A DNA stretch of 64,000 nucleotides from Cephalotrichum gorgonifer (taxonomy: Eukaryota; Ascomycota; Sordariomycetes; Microascales; Microascaceae): contig ONZQ02000018.1 of the NCBI GenBank assembly GCA_900312665.1, positions 272,264 to 336,263 of the forward strand. The letters run 5' to 3'. A model generated the notes under the pieces. That model had not been told where the DNA came from, did not search any database, and saw only the letters and a list, made by a program, of their open reading frames with translations. Both the position numbers and the translations under genes were made by a program. Positions 24,101 through 36,700 of the stretch are shown here, piece by piece (positions within the stretch are counted from its first letter, which is position 1; every line of letters starts with the position of its first letter).

Positions 24101-24730
24101 ACGTCAAAGTCGAAAGTCGAGTCCGCAGACGGGACGTATCCCACTGGGACGACGGGGAAGCTGGACGAACGCGCGCCGTCCATGTACTCGGACCAGAACT
24201 CGCGCGTCATCTGCCCCTTGTTACCCTCCAGGTACTTGATGAACTCCCTGAAGGGCGTCGAGGACGGACGCTCGCCGCCCCTGTAGACGCTCTCCACGCC
24301 GTCGAGGAGGATCTGGATGGACGCCGCGTCGTAGGCGGCGTGGTGCATCGTCAAGACCATGAACCTCTCTCCCAGCGGCTCTTCGATGAAGGTGAATTGC
24401 ACGAGGGCGCCGCCGATCGACGGCATCGGCTGCTTAGCGAGGAAGCTATCGAGGGAGGTGAAGTGGTCCCAGGTGAGAGACTTCTTGATTACGGCCTGGT
24501 AGAGACCCGACTTCCTCCCGGAGGCACCCCCGATGTTGTTGAGCTGCACGATGTGTGTTCGTAGGATGGAGCTGGAGTCGTATACCGTGCGCCATGCCTC
24601 CTTGTACCGTCCGAGGTCGAGATCCGGGGAGAGCGAGTAGCAGTGTTGGGCAATGTAAGACCCGGGCTGCTTCACCGAAAGGACGAATAGCCCTTCCTGT
24701 AGTGGTGTGCAGGGATACACGTCCTCGATC
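21112..24730 (-). other. NRPS terminal unit: C5, T6, C6, degenerate T and Ser/Arg tail
   Basis: No A domain is present here. C5 reads HHAAYDA, so the usual Gly is Ala. T6 is intact (NFFHLGGDSI). C6 reads SHAQYDG. Next comes a carrier-like segment in which the GGDS core is WGDEI, so it has no attachment Ser. The last 110 residues are rich in Ser, Arg and Lys and probably disordered. C6 is the best candidate for product release or cyclisation. Confidence 0.75.
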
Positions 24731-27700
24731 TTGTCTGAAGGCACAGCGCACTGTCGCGACGCCTCGTTGGCCGCCGCTGGAGTCCAGATAACCATGCTGA
24801 AGGGTTCGGTAGCCTGCAGCTCGACCATGGCCGAGGTCCCGGTAGACCGAGTTGCCTTGCGCGCCATGTCGGAGAGCTTAGGCGCTTTCATAACTGTCGA
24901 GACGTTCAAGATAACGCCCCGGGCCCTAGCCTCCGTCACGAGCCTCATGGCGGTGTACGAATCGCCACCGACCTCGAAGAAGCTGTCGTCGGCCAGGATA
25001 TTCTCGGCCTGGATCCGATCGGTCTTCACCACGTCCTTCCACAGGGAAGCGAGGGTGATTTCCATCTCGGTCTCGGGAAGTCGACCCGCCCTCTTCGCCC
25101 GCCTCGTGGGTAGCGCGGCGCCGAGGGCCTTTATCTTCTTGCGGTCAACCTTTCCGGATGGCATAGTGGGAAGTTGCGCCAGGGGAATGATGGCCGCTGG
25201 TACCATGTAGGCCGGCACCTTCAGCGCCATCTTGGCCTGAATCCCCCCGAGGTCGACACTCGACGCGTCAGCATTAATAGTGTCCTTTCCAGAGAAGAAC
25301 ACCACGAGGCGAGATTGCTGCCCCTCTGACTTGACAACCTCCGCAACAGCAGACTGGCAGGGGACAACCTCTCTAAAGGCCTGCTCCACGTCCCCGAGCT
25401 CGAGCCTCTGTCCCCTAATCTTCGCCTGCGCGTCCTTCCTCCCAACATACTGGAACGACCCGTCCGCATTCTGCGTCACGAGATCGCCCGTCTTGTAAAG
25501 CCTTGTCGCCCTCCCGGTCTTCGCCCACTCGGGAGCGGAGATGAAGGCGGCTTTCGTCTTCTCCTCCTCACCAAGGTAGTGCCGAGCGAGAATGGCTCCC
25601 TCGATGAGGAGTTCGCCGACGCTCCCGACGCGAGCGAGACGGTTGTGGTTGCGGGGGTGGACAACCCAGTAGCAGCACGAAACCGCCCACCCGATGCATT
25701 TGGGACTCGACTCCTGAGTCAGCCGGGGGTTCGAGGCGCTGCCGACGCAGCACTCGCTCGGTCCGAACGCGTTGACGAGGCGTATCTTGTCGGCCCACTT
25801 CGAGATGTGGGACGTAGTCATGGGTTCTCCACAGAGAGCAAGGCAAGACAGCGTGGGCACGTCCTCGGGATTAAGGAGGGAGGCGACGGTGGGCGTGATG
25901 ACTGCGAACGAGACCTTGGCCTTGTTCACGAAAGCCACGAGCTGATTCGTCCTCTCCGCCTCCGTGGGCACACACACTGTCGCGCCGATCATCAAGGAAC
26001 CAAGGATCTCCAGGACGCTCGCGTCGAAGCTGTACGAGGCGAACTGGAGGACCCTAGTTCCTGGAAGTTGTCCGATGGCCTTGTGGTACCCTTGCGTCGC
26101 GGTAGCAAAGGAGCGGTGCTCAGTCACCGACCCCTTCGGTGTCCCAGTAGATCCGCTGGTGAAGACGATGTACGCCGCGTCAGCGCTCGACCTCCTCTTC
26201 GGCCTCATTGTCGACCTAGCCAGAGCGCCGGGCATGCTCGAGCGGCGGTTGAAGATATCCTTGGACACGGACACAGTCCTAATCCCCAGCTCCCGCGAGC
26301 ACAAGTCAGCCTGAGAAGGAGACGCTAGAATGAGTTTGGCCTTCACGGTCCCGACGATGGACCTCAGGCGCTCGACGGGATGCGTAGGGTCCATCAGCAC
26401 GACCGTTCCCCCGGCCTTCAAGACGGCGACCATGGCGACGGCGGCCCAGATGGACTTCTCGAAGCAGAGCGGGACGATCTCCTCCCTGTCCAGCTCGGCG
26501 AGGTGGCTGTGGGCGAGGCGCGTCGCCATGAGGTCGAGCTGCTGGTAGGTCACCGTCTGCTCCGATGACCAGAGAGCCTCCCTGTTCGGGTTCTGCGCGA
26601 CCTGCTGGGCGATCATCTCCTCGATACGCTTGTCCAGTGCCGGGGGCAGATTTGCGTTCCAGGACCAGAGCTGCTTGAGGTCGCGCTGGGAGATGGTGTG
26701 AAGATCGAAGGGGACGATGTCCGGGTTCTCGGTGATCTGGGAGAGGATCGAGGAGAAGACGCGGGCGATCTCCGTCGCTCGCCTGTCGGATACCTTGTCG
26801 GTCCAGTGGTTCATGTGGATGTCCATGCTCTTTCCGGTATCGACAGCGTGGACAACAACGTCAAACTGTTCCATAATGTTAGATTCTGCTCACCGAACAG
26901 GAAAGGTGCGACCAGATAATAACTTACCTCCGTAGGATCGTCCCCGCCGATGGGAGCAAACTCAACACCCTGTTCCATCTTCTTCCCGGGAAGAATCTTC
27001 TGTAGCGTCATGCCCGTGTTGAAGAGCTTCCCGGTCCCCAACTCGTGCATAATCTCCGCCAGACTCGCCGTCTGGTGCGCAACATTGTCAATAAACCCGC
27101 CATGCACCCTCTCCGCAATCGCCGACACGGGCTCGTCCTCGCCAAACGCCACTCTCGAGGCGAGGATGTTGACAAACGGCCCCGCGATGTCCTGGATGCC
27201 CTCGACGGGGAGGTCGCGTCCCGATGTGACGACGCCAAACGCACACTCCTCGCGATCGGGGTTGACGAACTCGCGGAGGGTCAGGGCCCAGGTGACTTGG
27301 AGAAGCGTGAAGGGGGAGACGCCCATTTCACGCGCCACACTGATCATCTTGGTGTAGGCGCTAGGATCGGACGGCATGCCCGTCTTGTGTAGCTCCCGGG
27401 CGGCGCCGGAGTCGGTGGGGTCGGCCGGGAGGAAGCACGGGTCGATGCCGTCGAGCGACTGCTTCCAGTAGGTCACGTCCCTCTCGTGGTCGCGCGACTT
27501 GAGGTAAGTGATGTAGTTCTTGTACTGGAGGTCGTCGGTCGCGACGAGTTTGGCATCGCAAGCCAATGCGAAGTCGCGAAGGAGAATTCCCATGGACCCG
27601 CCGTCGACGATGGCGTGGCTCAGGAGGAAACTGCAGAAGATCCTCCCGGACGAGCGCTGGCGGGCAAGCCGCAGCTGGTGCTGGGGTGCACGGAAGGCCT

Positions 27701-30700
27701 GCAGCTCAGATGGCACCGACTGTATCTTCAGGGAATGGAGAAGATCATCTCCATCGGCGAATGGGTCGAGTTCAATGTCGAAAATGCTGGGCTCGTGGTT
27801 GCGGAGCACCAGCTGGTCGTAAAGTCCATCCGTGGAATTCTGCTCCACGAACACGGTCCGCAGAATCGGATGTCTCTGCACGACTGCCTTCCAGGCCTGT
27901 CGGAGCCTGTCCATGGTCATTGGCCTCTTTGACCCAGTCTTTACCTCGTATACCGACCGGAACCAGTACATCTCGGGATCCTTGCTCTGGGTGAGAAGCA
28001 TGCCCTGTTGAGTTGGCGAGCAAGGATATATATCCGCGACGTTAGAATCCTGAATGCCGAGGTCCTTGAACGTCGAGTCCCGGAGGCCGTCAAGATCGTA
28101 ATCCTCCGGCAGATGCTCGAAGTCCGTAGCCGTGTGCTCAGCCTGGCGGGAGTCCAAAGCCCCGGCAAGATGTTCCAGGCTCTTCTGACACCTGCTCATC
28201 CACCTCCTCAGCTCCGCTCCGTGCTTCATCTTGCTGTTAAACCCGAAGGTGAAGACAAGCTGCCCGGCCTCGATCTCGGCCGAGATGTCGATGAGAGAGA
28301 ACTTCTTCTGCTCGTCCGAGACCTCGCAGGGGTCGACCTCGATGTTCCTCCAGTGCACCTGCTTCAGCAGAGCCCCGTCGCGGTCCAGCTGCTGGAAAGC
28401 CCCGAAGTAGTTGAACGAGACCTCGATCTCGAACGGCCTCTTCTCGAAGTCGTAGGACGTGAAGTAGTTGAAGCCCTTCTTGGGCGTCCGGCGCCGCGCG
28501 TCCTTGACCTGCCTCACGAACTGCACGATGTCCCCGCGGCAGCTCCGCCCGCTGACCCACACAGGCGCGATGGTCGTGAACCACCCGACCGTCCGAGACA
28601 GGTCCTGCGAGTCATCCCACGTTTCCCTGCCGTGGCTCTCGTTGTAGATGGGCGGGATCTCGCGGCCCGGGAAGGTCGTGGCGAAGGAGTGCATAACCGC
28701 CGAGATGAACAGGTCCAGAGCCTCGGACCCGAATGCTTCGTTACAGGGGCCGAGGAGGGACTGCGAGACTGTGGCTGGGAGTGTGAACTGGTGGTGCTCA
28801 AAGTCCGACGCAAGATTAGGCCGCCTGTCCATGCCCCAGAACGCGTAGTCCGACTCTGGGGCGTCGAAGGGCAGTAGGCCCGACTTGGGGCCGTCGAGTA
28901 GGCTCTTTCGGTGCGTGTTGAGCAGAGCGGACCACTTCTCGAAGGACAGGCTTCGGTAGTTAGAAATGGAACCCGTGGTAAGGTAATCCTCCAAGTCCTT
29001 CAAGATGATCCTCCACGAAACCAGATCCACGACTAGATGGTGGGCCGTGAGGAAGATATACTGCTCCCCACCGACACTGAATAGATCACCAGCGAAGACG
29101 GGCCCATCCGATAGATCCAGCGATCGCTGCGTATCCACGATTCTCGAGACGGCCTCGGCGGGGAACGGAGCCGTCTTTGCGACGTCCCACTCCTGGAGGG
29201 TGTAAGACTCCTCGACGTCCGGCTCGATCCACTGCTTGAAAGTCCGGCCCAGTGGCTGGAAGCGTGCCCTGAGCATGGCGTGCCTCCGGACGATGACGTT
29301 CAGGGCGTGGCGCACGTCCGTCTCGCTGAGGCGGGCCTTGTCGGGGGAGACCTTGACCAGGAAGCTCTGGTTGAAGTGGCTCTCCCCCGGCGACAGATTC
29401 GCAAACATGCGCTGGATAGGCGACAAGCCGAACAACACAATCTTTCCATCCTCCTCCTCCTCCTCTTCCTCCTCCACTATACGCTCAACAACCCGCTCGA
29501 CCTTTCCATTTCCAGAGCCACGAGGTTGACTGGGTGGCTCGATGCTTGAGGCCAGAGTATTAATCGAGGTTGCCTTGAGCAGGTTCTCGATCAATAGGTG
29601 CATCCCCTCGGCCCGACACATGGCGACTACCTCCATGGCGCTGATGGAGTCGCCGCCCATCCGGATGAAGGAACCAGCGGAGGTGTCAACACGGTCCTCC
29701 GGAACGTTGAGGACCGAGCTCCAGACGCGGCGCAGGGTCCTTGCGGCGGGCGGAAGCTCCTCCTCCTCCTCCTCCTTCGTGTCGGGAACCGAGGTGTTGG
29801 CTTTGGCAGGTGCTGAAGAGATGCTCCACTTGACAGACAGCTCGTTCATATCGTCGTCGATATTCGCAATGCAGCTGGTCAACAGGCGCCTGTCGGCCTT
29901 CCCAGATGGCAGCAGCGGCATGTTGTCCGTGACAACCCAGCAGCTTGGAACCATATACCTAGGCAGCACGCCCGTCGCGAACTCAGACAGCTTCGACAAC
30001 TTCCCCGTCACTGCCTCCCCCGCCAGCATATTCAGCCCATCCACACCTCCAACCGGCATCAGAGTCCCCGCGATGCGCGAAGTTTCGTCCTCGGTTGCGA
30101 ATGTCAGCACAGCCACAAGCTTCTGGCTGCACAGACCCTCCTTCAAGAGAAGCACAACGCACTGCTGGACCTCGGGGTCCTTGATGAGCTGCTCCTCGAT
30201 CTCTCCTAGCTCTAGGCGCTGGCCGCGTAGCTTGACCTGGTTGTCCCTGCGCCCGAGGTACTCGAGGCTCCCATCCTCCGAGTACCGCACGAGGTCGCCG
30301 GTCCTGTAGACCATCCTCTCGCCGCCCATCCACTCCGGCTTGACGAAGGATTCGGAAGTCTTGGTCTCATCGTCGAGGTAGCCCTTTGCGAGAATTGGTC
30401 CTTCGACAAGAAGTTCGCCGATTGCACCAATTGGGAGCAGCTTGTTATAGTCGTGCGCGTCCGTGATCCAGGACACGCTCCCGACATTGGTGCCGATGAA
30501 GTTCTTCCCGGGGGTCATGTCGTCGCGATCGGCGTAATCGAACCCAGAGCAGTACACGCAGCACTCCGTCGGCCCGTACACAATCTCAACCCTCCGCCCG
30601 CCGACGAGCCACCTGCTCACCAGCTGCTTCTGGACAATCTCGCCCCCGACGAGCAGAGTCTTGACGGAGGGAACCTTGGCAGGGTCCATCAATGACAAGA

Positions 30701-33700
30701 ACGACGGAGTCAGGAACACGAGGTCGATCTTCTCGCGCCTGATGTATTTGGTGAGTTGCTCCGGGTCCATCTTCTGCGCGTCAGACGGCACGCACACGGT
30801 CCCACCCATGATCAGGATCGTGAGTATCTCTGCGATGCAGGCATCGAAGACATACGATGCAAACTGCAGCGCACGACTCGATTTCGTGTAGCCGAAGGCG
30901 TTTCCGTGAGCTGTGCAGCTCGTGCACAGGGTCTGGTGCTGGATGAGTACGCCCTTGGGCGTACCGGTGCTTCCGCTAGTAAAGAGACAGTAGGCCAGGT
31001 CCGAAGGAGTCCTGATGGCACGACACTTTCGCCCGACTGTCGTCGTCTTCTTCATTTTTTCCATGCCCTCCTTACAGAAAACCAGGTGAGGAAGGCCCGC
31101 GGCCTTAGCAACCCCCTTCACCACCGGCTCATTCTTCTTGGAGCAGATGATAAGCGGTGCCCTAACCCGCTGCACGATCTGCGCAATCCTGTCGGCGGGA
31201 TGTTTTGGGTCGAGCGGGACGAACGCAGCGCCGGCCTTCATGATGCCCAGCATGACCACGATGGCCCAAGCGCTCTTCTCGAAGCAGAAGGGAACGAGTG
31301 TGTCGCGGCCGAGGGAGTACTTCGACTTCAGGTGGGTCGCGAGCGTCTCCGCCATGCTGTCGAGCACGGAGTACGTCATAGAGAGGTCCCAGCCGGAGAC
31401 GGCGACCTTGTCGGCCTGCGTCGATAGGTGCTTCTGGATGAGGTCGTCGCAGAGTGCCGGGATGGGCTCCAGGTCGGTGGCGGCGTTCCACTCCTGGATT
31501 TGCTGGTAGTCGTCCAAGGGCACAAGGGCGACGCTGTTGACTGGCTTCGAGAGAGAGTCCAGAACACCATCGATGGCCGTGTTGAATGCGTATGCGAAGC
31601 GACTCGCCTGTTGGCCCGTTAGGAGAGCCGTGTTGTACGTCAGGCTTACCTCCACAAGTTCCGCCGAGTCGCCAATGTTCAACACGATGTCGAACTAGAG
31701 AGCATGAGTTAGCTTATTCTCTGGAGGAGTCTGAGAGGATTAGTTCACTTACCTCGCTCGGATCTTCCGCTTCGACAGACCGGAATTCAATCCCAGAGGT
31801 CACAGTCCCGGGCGGCAAGTTTCTCTGAACAGACATGACCGTGTTGAAGAGGCGTTCACCGCCAAGGTTCAGGCTCCGGATGATGTCAACGAGCGAGCAA
31901 ACCTGGTGCTCAAGACAGCTAGCATAGTCGGTATGTGCAGTCTTCAGAACATCTTCGACCACCTCGGCCCCCTCCTCCAGGGATACCTTGCACACCAGCA
32001 TGTTGATGAATGGGCCGATCGAATCCTCGATTCCCCGGATAGGCAGGTCTCGCCCGGACGCGAGATAGCCGAAGCACGGGGAGTTATTGCCAGTGTAAGC
32101 CTTCAGTAGCAACGCCCACGCAAGCTTGAAGACGCTGGCAGCGGTCGTCTCCGTCGCGGTGCACAGCGAATGAAGACGCTTGGGATTCTCATACTTGAAG
32201 TCCAGATAGTCTAGTCTTCGCGTCTTGCTTTCCGCACCATCGAGGTAAGTACGGAGAGTTGGGAACTGGCAGGGCTCGGCACCGGCGAGGTACGTCTTCC
32301 AGAAGCCGCGAGAAGCGTCAAGATCCTGGTTCCGGAGGTAGCTGACGTAGTGCGCGTAGCAGTCCTGGTCGGCGAACGTGGAACTGGGCGTTCCGTCACT
32401 GTTGGCGTCGTATGCCTTGATCATCTGATCCAGCAGGATGTTGATCGAGGTGCCGTCGATCAAGGTGTGGCTGATGTCCAATTGGACTAGCAGCTTTCCA
32501 GCCTTCTCGCATAGGGTGAGGTGGTGTGCCGGACCATCCTGGAGATGATCCGAGGGCCGACCCACGGGGAACGAGGAGGGATCCTCGCAGATGCTCACGC
32601 TCGGGTCGAAGTCCTTCAGCACGACCTGGCTGTATACAGAGGTGTTCTTTCCGCCGGTGAATGGCACGGTCTGCACGAACTCGGTCCTCAGCATCGGGTT
32701 CAAGCTAACAACCTGCTTCCATGCTTGGACGACACGGTCCAGAGAGAGAGCTGCACGCGGCTTCGGAACAGCTTCCCAGATATACCGGACAGCGTATAGG
32801 GATGGATCGATAGCTTGGCTGACTAGAAGGGCAGTTTGCATAGGCGAGCAGGGGTAAATATCCTGCACGTTCCCCTTCGATATTCCAGCCTCGGGAAGTG
32901 TCGTGTCGAGAAGTGCCGAAAGTTCATCATATGTAGCCGGGAGGTGCGGCAGATCGCTAAGCGTGAGCGTGTTCTCGTAACTCTGACTCGTGGCGTCGAT
33001 AAGATCATTCAATGTCTCCGAGCACGATTCGATCCACTGCTGCACGAGGCCACGATGCTTGATCTTGTCGCTGAACGCGAAGTTCACAAACATTTCACCA
33101 TCCTCGACTCCAGCGGACACGTCGAAGAGAGAGAACCGAGGGACGTCGGGAGAGGAGTCCGAGGGCGGGGTAGCCGAGGCCCAGCTCATTCGATTCAGCA
33201 GCGCGTCGTCGCGCTCGAGCTGCTGGTAGAGGCCGAAGTAGTTGAACGTGACTTCGACACCTGACGAAGCGCCTCTCGCGAACTTGGTGAAGAAGGGGAG
33301 TCCCTTCTCGGGAACTCGGCGCCGGAAGTCCTTGACGTCCTGCAGCGACCGGAGGGCGTCGTCACCGTGGTCGGGCAGGAGAATGGGACACATCGAGGTG
33401 AACCACCCTACCGTCGAGGACAAGTCAACATCGGACCGCCAGGGCTCGCGGCCGTGACCCTCATTGAAGACAACAACCGGGTCCCTGACATCTCGAAAGG
33501 TGGCGTTGAATGAATGAGCGACGGCGGCGAGGAGGAGGTCGAGAGGCTCGGTGTTGAATGCCTCATTCGACTGTCCGAGGAGGAGATCCGTCGCCGTCTT
33601 GTCGATGGTGAAGTTTTGCTCGATGACATGTGCTGGGGTGTTATCGTCGTTCGAGATACCCCAGAATTCGAAGTCGGCCGGCTGGACATCCGCCATGGTA

Positions 33701-36700
33701 TCGTCCGCATCCAAATCTTCAACCCGCTTGTTCACGAGGTGAGACCAGGCGCGGAACGCGAGCGGCTTCCTGTCGACGCCCAACTTCCCGGTCCGCAGGA
33801 TCTCCTCCAGCTCCTGGAAAATGATCCTCCACGAGACGAGGTCGACGACCAGATGGTGGCATGTGATGAACAGCGCCAGCGTGCCATCGGTCATGTTGTG
33901 GAGGTCCGCCGCCAGCAGAGGCCCATTCACGATATCAAGACTAGCCTGGGCATTGAGCGCATAGGACGCCGCCTTCTTCGTGGTGACGCCCTGGAACTCG
34001 CGGCACTGGATTGACCCCTCGGCATCATCAGAGATGAACTGGCTCCACATCCCCCGCTCAACCTGGAACCTGGCCCGGAGCATGCTGTGTCTCTTCGCAA
34101 TGACAAGCAGGGCATCGTTGAGCGCCTCGAGCCCGATTTTCTCCGTAAGGCGTAGAAGGTGACTCTGGTTGAAGTGGTTCTCGCCCTGCGGCGCCAACGT
34201 CATGAACCAAGTCTGAATCGGGCTCAGCTCAAAAGACACTCCAACCTCCTCCTCCATGGCGAGGATAGGATCCACGCTCTCCTGCTTCACCTCCTTCCTC
34301 GCGCGGTCGCAGAATTCCGCCAAAGTCCGCGACTTGAGGAGATCCTGGACCGTGACGTGGATCCCATCGTTGCGGCAGCGAGAAATGATTTGCATAGCGG
34401 ATATCGAATCGCCCCCCAGGCGCAAAAAGGAGGACTTCGGACCTATGACCTCGCTGCTGACGTTGAGGACCGCGCTCCAGAGGTTCCTGATGCGGCCCTC
34501 GAGTTCGTCGCTCGCGGGCGAAGAAGGTTCAGCGGTGGTCGGGCCGGCCGATAGACCCGCGATGAGCTCGTAGGTCGGCTGGTCCATGCTCTTCATCCAC
34601 TCGCTGACCATCTTCCTGTTGACCTTTTGTGATGCGGGCATCAGCGGGATCGAGTCGAGAACGACCCAGATGGCAGGGACTTCGTAGACGGGGACCTTGC
34701 TCATGAGGCGCTCCTGAACGTCAAACGTGGATGTCCACGCCTTCGACTGGGCGATGTTAATTTCGGCGGAAGACGCGGGTCGGGGAGAAGAGTCGTCGTC
34801 GGGCTGCTCCTTCATGGAGAGAATACCCACCAAGTGGTCCGCACAAGGGCCGGTTCGGGGGTAGAGAACCAGAGCCTGCCGAACCTGCTCGTCCTTGCCG
34901 AGGTGGTACTCAATCTCCGCCAGCTCGACGCGCTGGCCACGGATCTTAACCTGGTCGTCGCGCCGGCCGAGACAGCTAATCGTCCCGTCCGAGTTGACGC
35001 GTCCCAGATCACCGGTGTAGTAGATACGTGGGCTCCGGCCGTTGGCCCACGAAGATGGCATGGCCCGGAACGAAGCAGCCGTCTTCTCGGGGTCTTTCAG
35101 GTAGCCCCTAGCGAGGATACTCCCTTCCACCACGATTTCTCCTACGGCGCCAATGGGCGCGAGCTCGTCCCGGCGCCCGAGATCGGCAATCCACATCATA
35201 CCGCCGATCGAATGCCCAATGCTCCCATCAATCTGGGGGCCGCTGACGCTATTCTTCGCGCAGTAGATGCAGCTCTCGGCGGGGCCGTAGGTGACGATCA
35301 ATTCGAGTCCGGGTCGTCCGGACCACCGCTCAATGTTGTCCTTCCCAGGCGCCTCTCCACCTAGCACGATAGTCTGGAGACCTGGGACAGTCGCGGGGTC
35401 CATGAGGCGCGCGAACGACGGCGCGAAGAAGGTCCAGTTGACCCGCTTCTCGTTCATGAACTCTGAGATGCGGTTAAGCCTCGTGAAGTCGTCCGGTATG
35501 CAGAGACACCCTCCGTACACGAGAGTCGTCAGGAGCTCGGACACGCTCACATCGAAGGTGTGGGACGCGAACTGCAGCACGCGGGACTTGGTTGAGTAGT
35601 TGAAGGCCACGCCGTGTTCGCTCATACTCGAGCATAGGGTGGCATGCTCCCACACGACGCCCTTAGGCGTGCCCGTGCTCCCGCTGGTGAAGATGGCGTA
35701 GCAAGGCGAGTCGGGCGTGGCCTGGAACTTGACGCCTCGCCTGCCCTGTGCCGGAATCTTGCTGAGCGCTTCCTCGGAGACGACCACAAACTTTTCCACG
35801 CCACCAATGCCCTTGAGTAGTTGCGAGTGCGTCGAAGACGTGAGCACAATCCGTGCGTCGAGCGTGTTGATGATGCTCTCCAGCCTGTCGATAGGCTGCG
35901 CCGGATCCAGCGGAACACAGGCGCCGCCCGCCTTGAGTATTCCCAGAAGAGCCACGGGAACCCACTTGGACTTCTCAAAGCAGAATGGTGCGAAGCACTC
36001 CGGGCCGAGACCGAGGCCCTGGAGGTGGTGGGCGAGCTTGGTAGATAGTTGGTCGAGCTGTCGGTAAGTGAAGTCCCCGTCCCAGGCGGTGATGGCCAGA
36101 GCATCGGGGGTAGCGGAGGCCTGTCGGGAGAACATATTGTGGACGAGGTCATTGACGCGAGGCGGGAGCGTCTTTGTGATCTGAGAGATCTCCGACTTGT
36201 CGCTGGGGCTCAAGGTGTCGATGTCGCCTACGAGTAAATTCCCCTTGTCCGAGCACAGCTGCTGGAGGATATATCCGAAGGTGGAGAGGATCCTCCGCAT
36301 CTGCCGCTCGTCCATCAACGATGAGTCGTACGAAGCCGCGATCCCGAGTTCGGACCCCATGGGCTGACACTCGAGAGTCAGCGCATTCGTCAAGAAGTCG
36401 GACTCGTTGCGCTTCTCGCTCCAGGAAAGTCTGTTCTCGGCCGCCGCGGACCCAGCCTCGGTGTGGACGACTAGCAAGCTCTGGAAGTCGCAGGCTGAGA
36501 GCGCCTCAGGGGAGGAGCGCTTGATGTTCTGGAGGCCGTACTGCTCAAACTCGAGCATGGCAACCGATTGGAGCTGGACGCGCGCGAGGAGCTCACGGAC
36601 GGGCTGCTTCGGATCCAGAACAACCCGGAGGGGAACCGTCGCAAGGGTTGGCCCGATCAGGGATAGGACGCCGTCGAGGGGGACACTTCGGCCCGTAACG

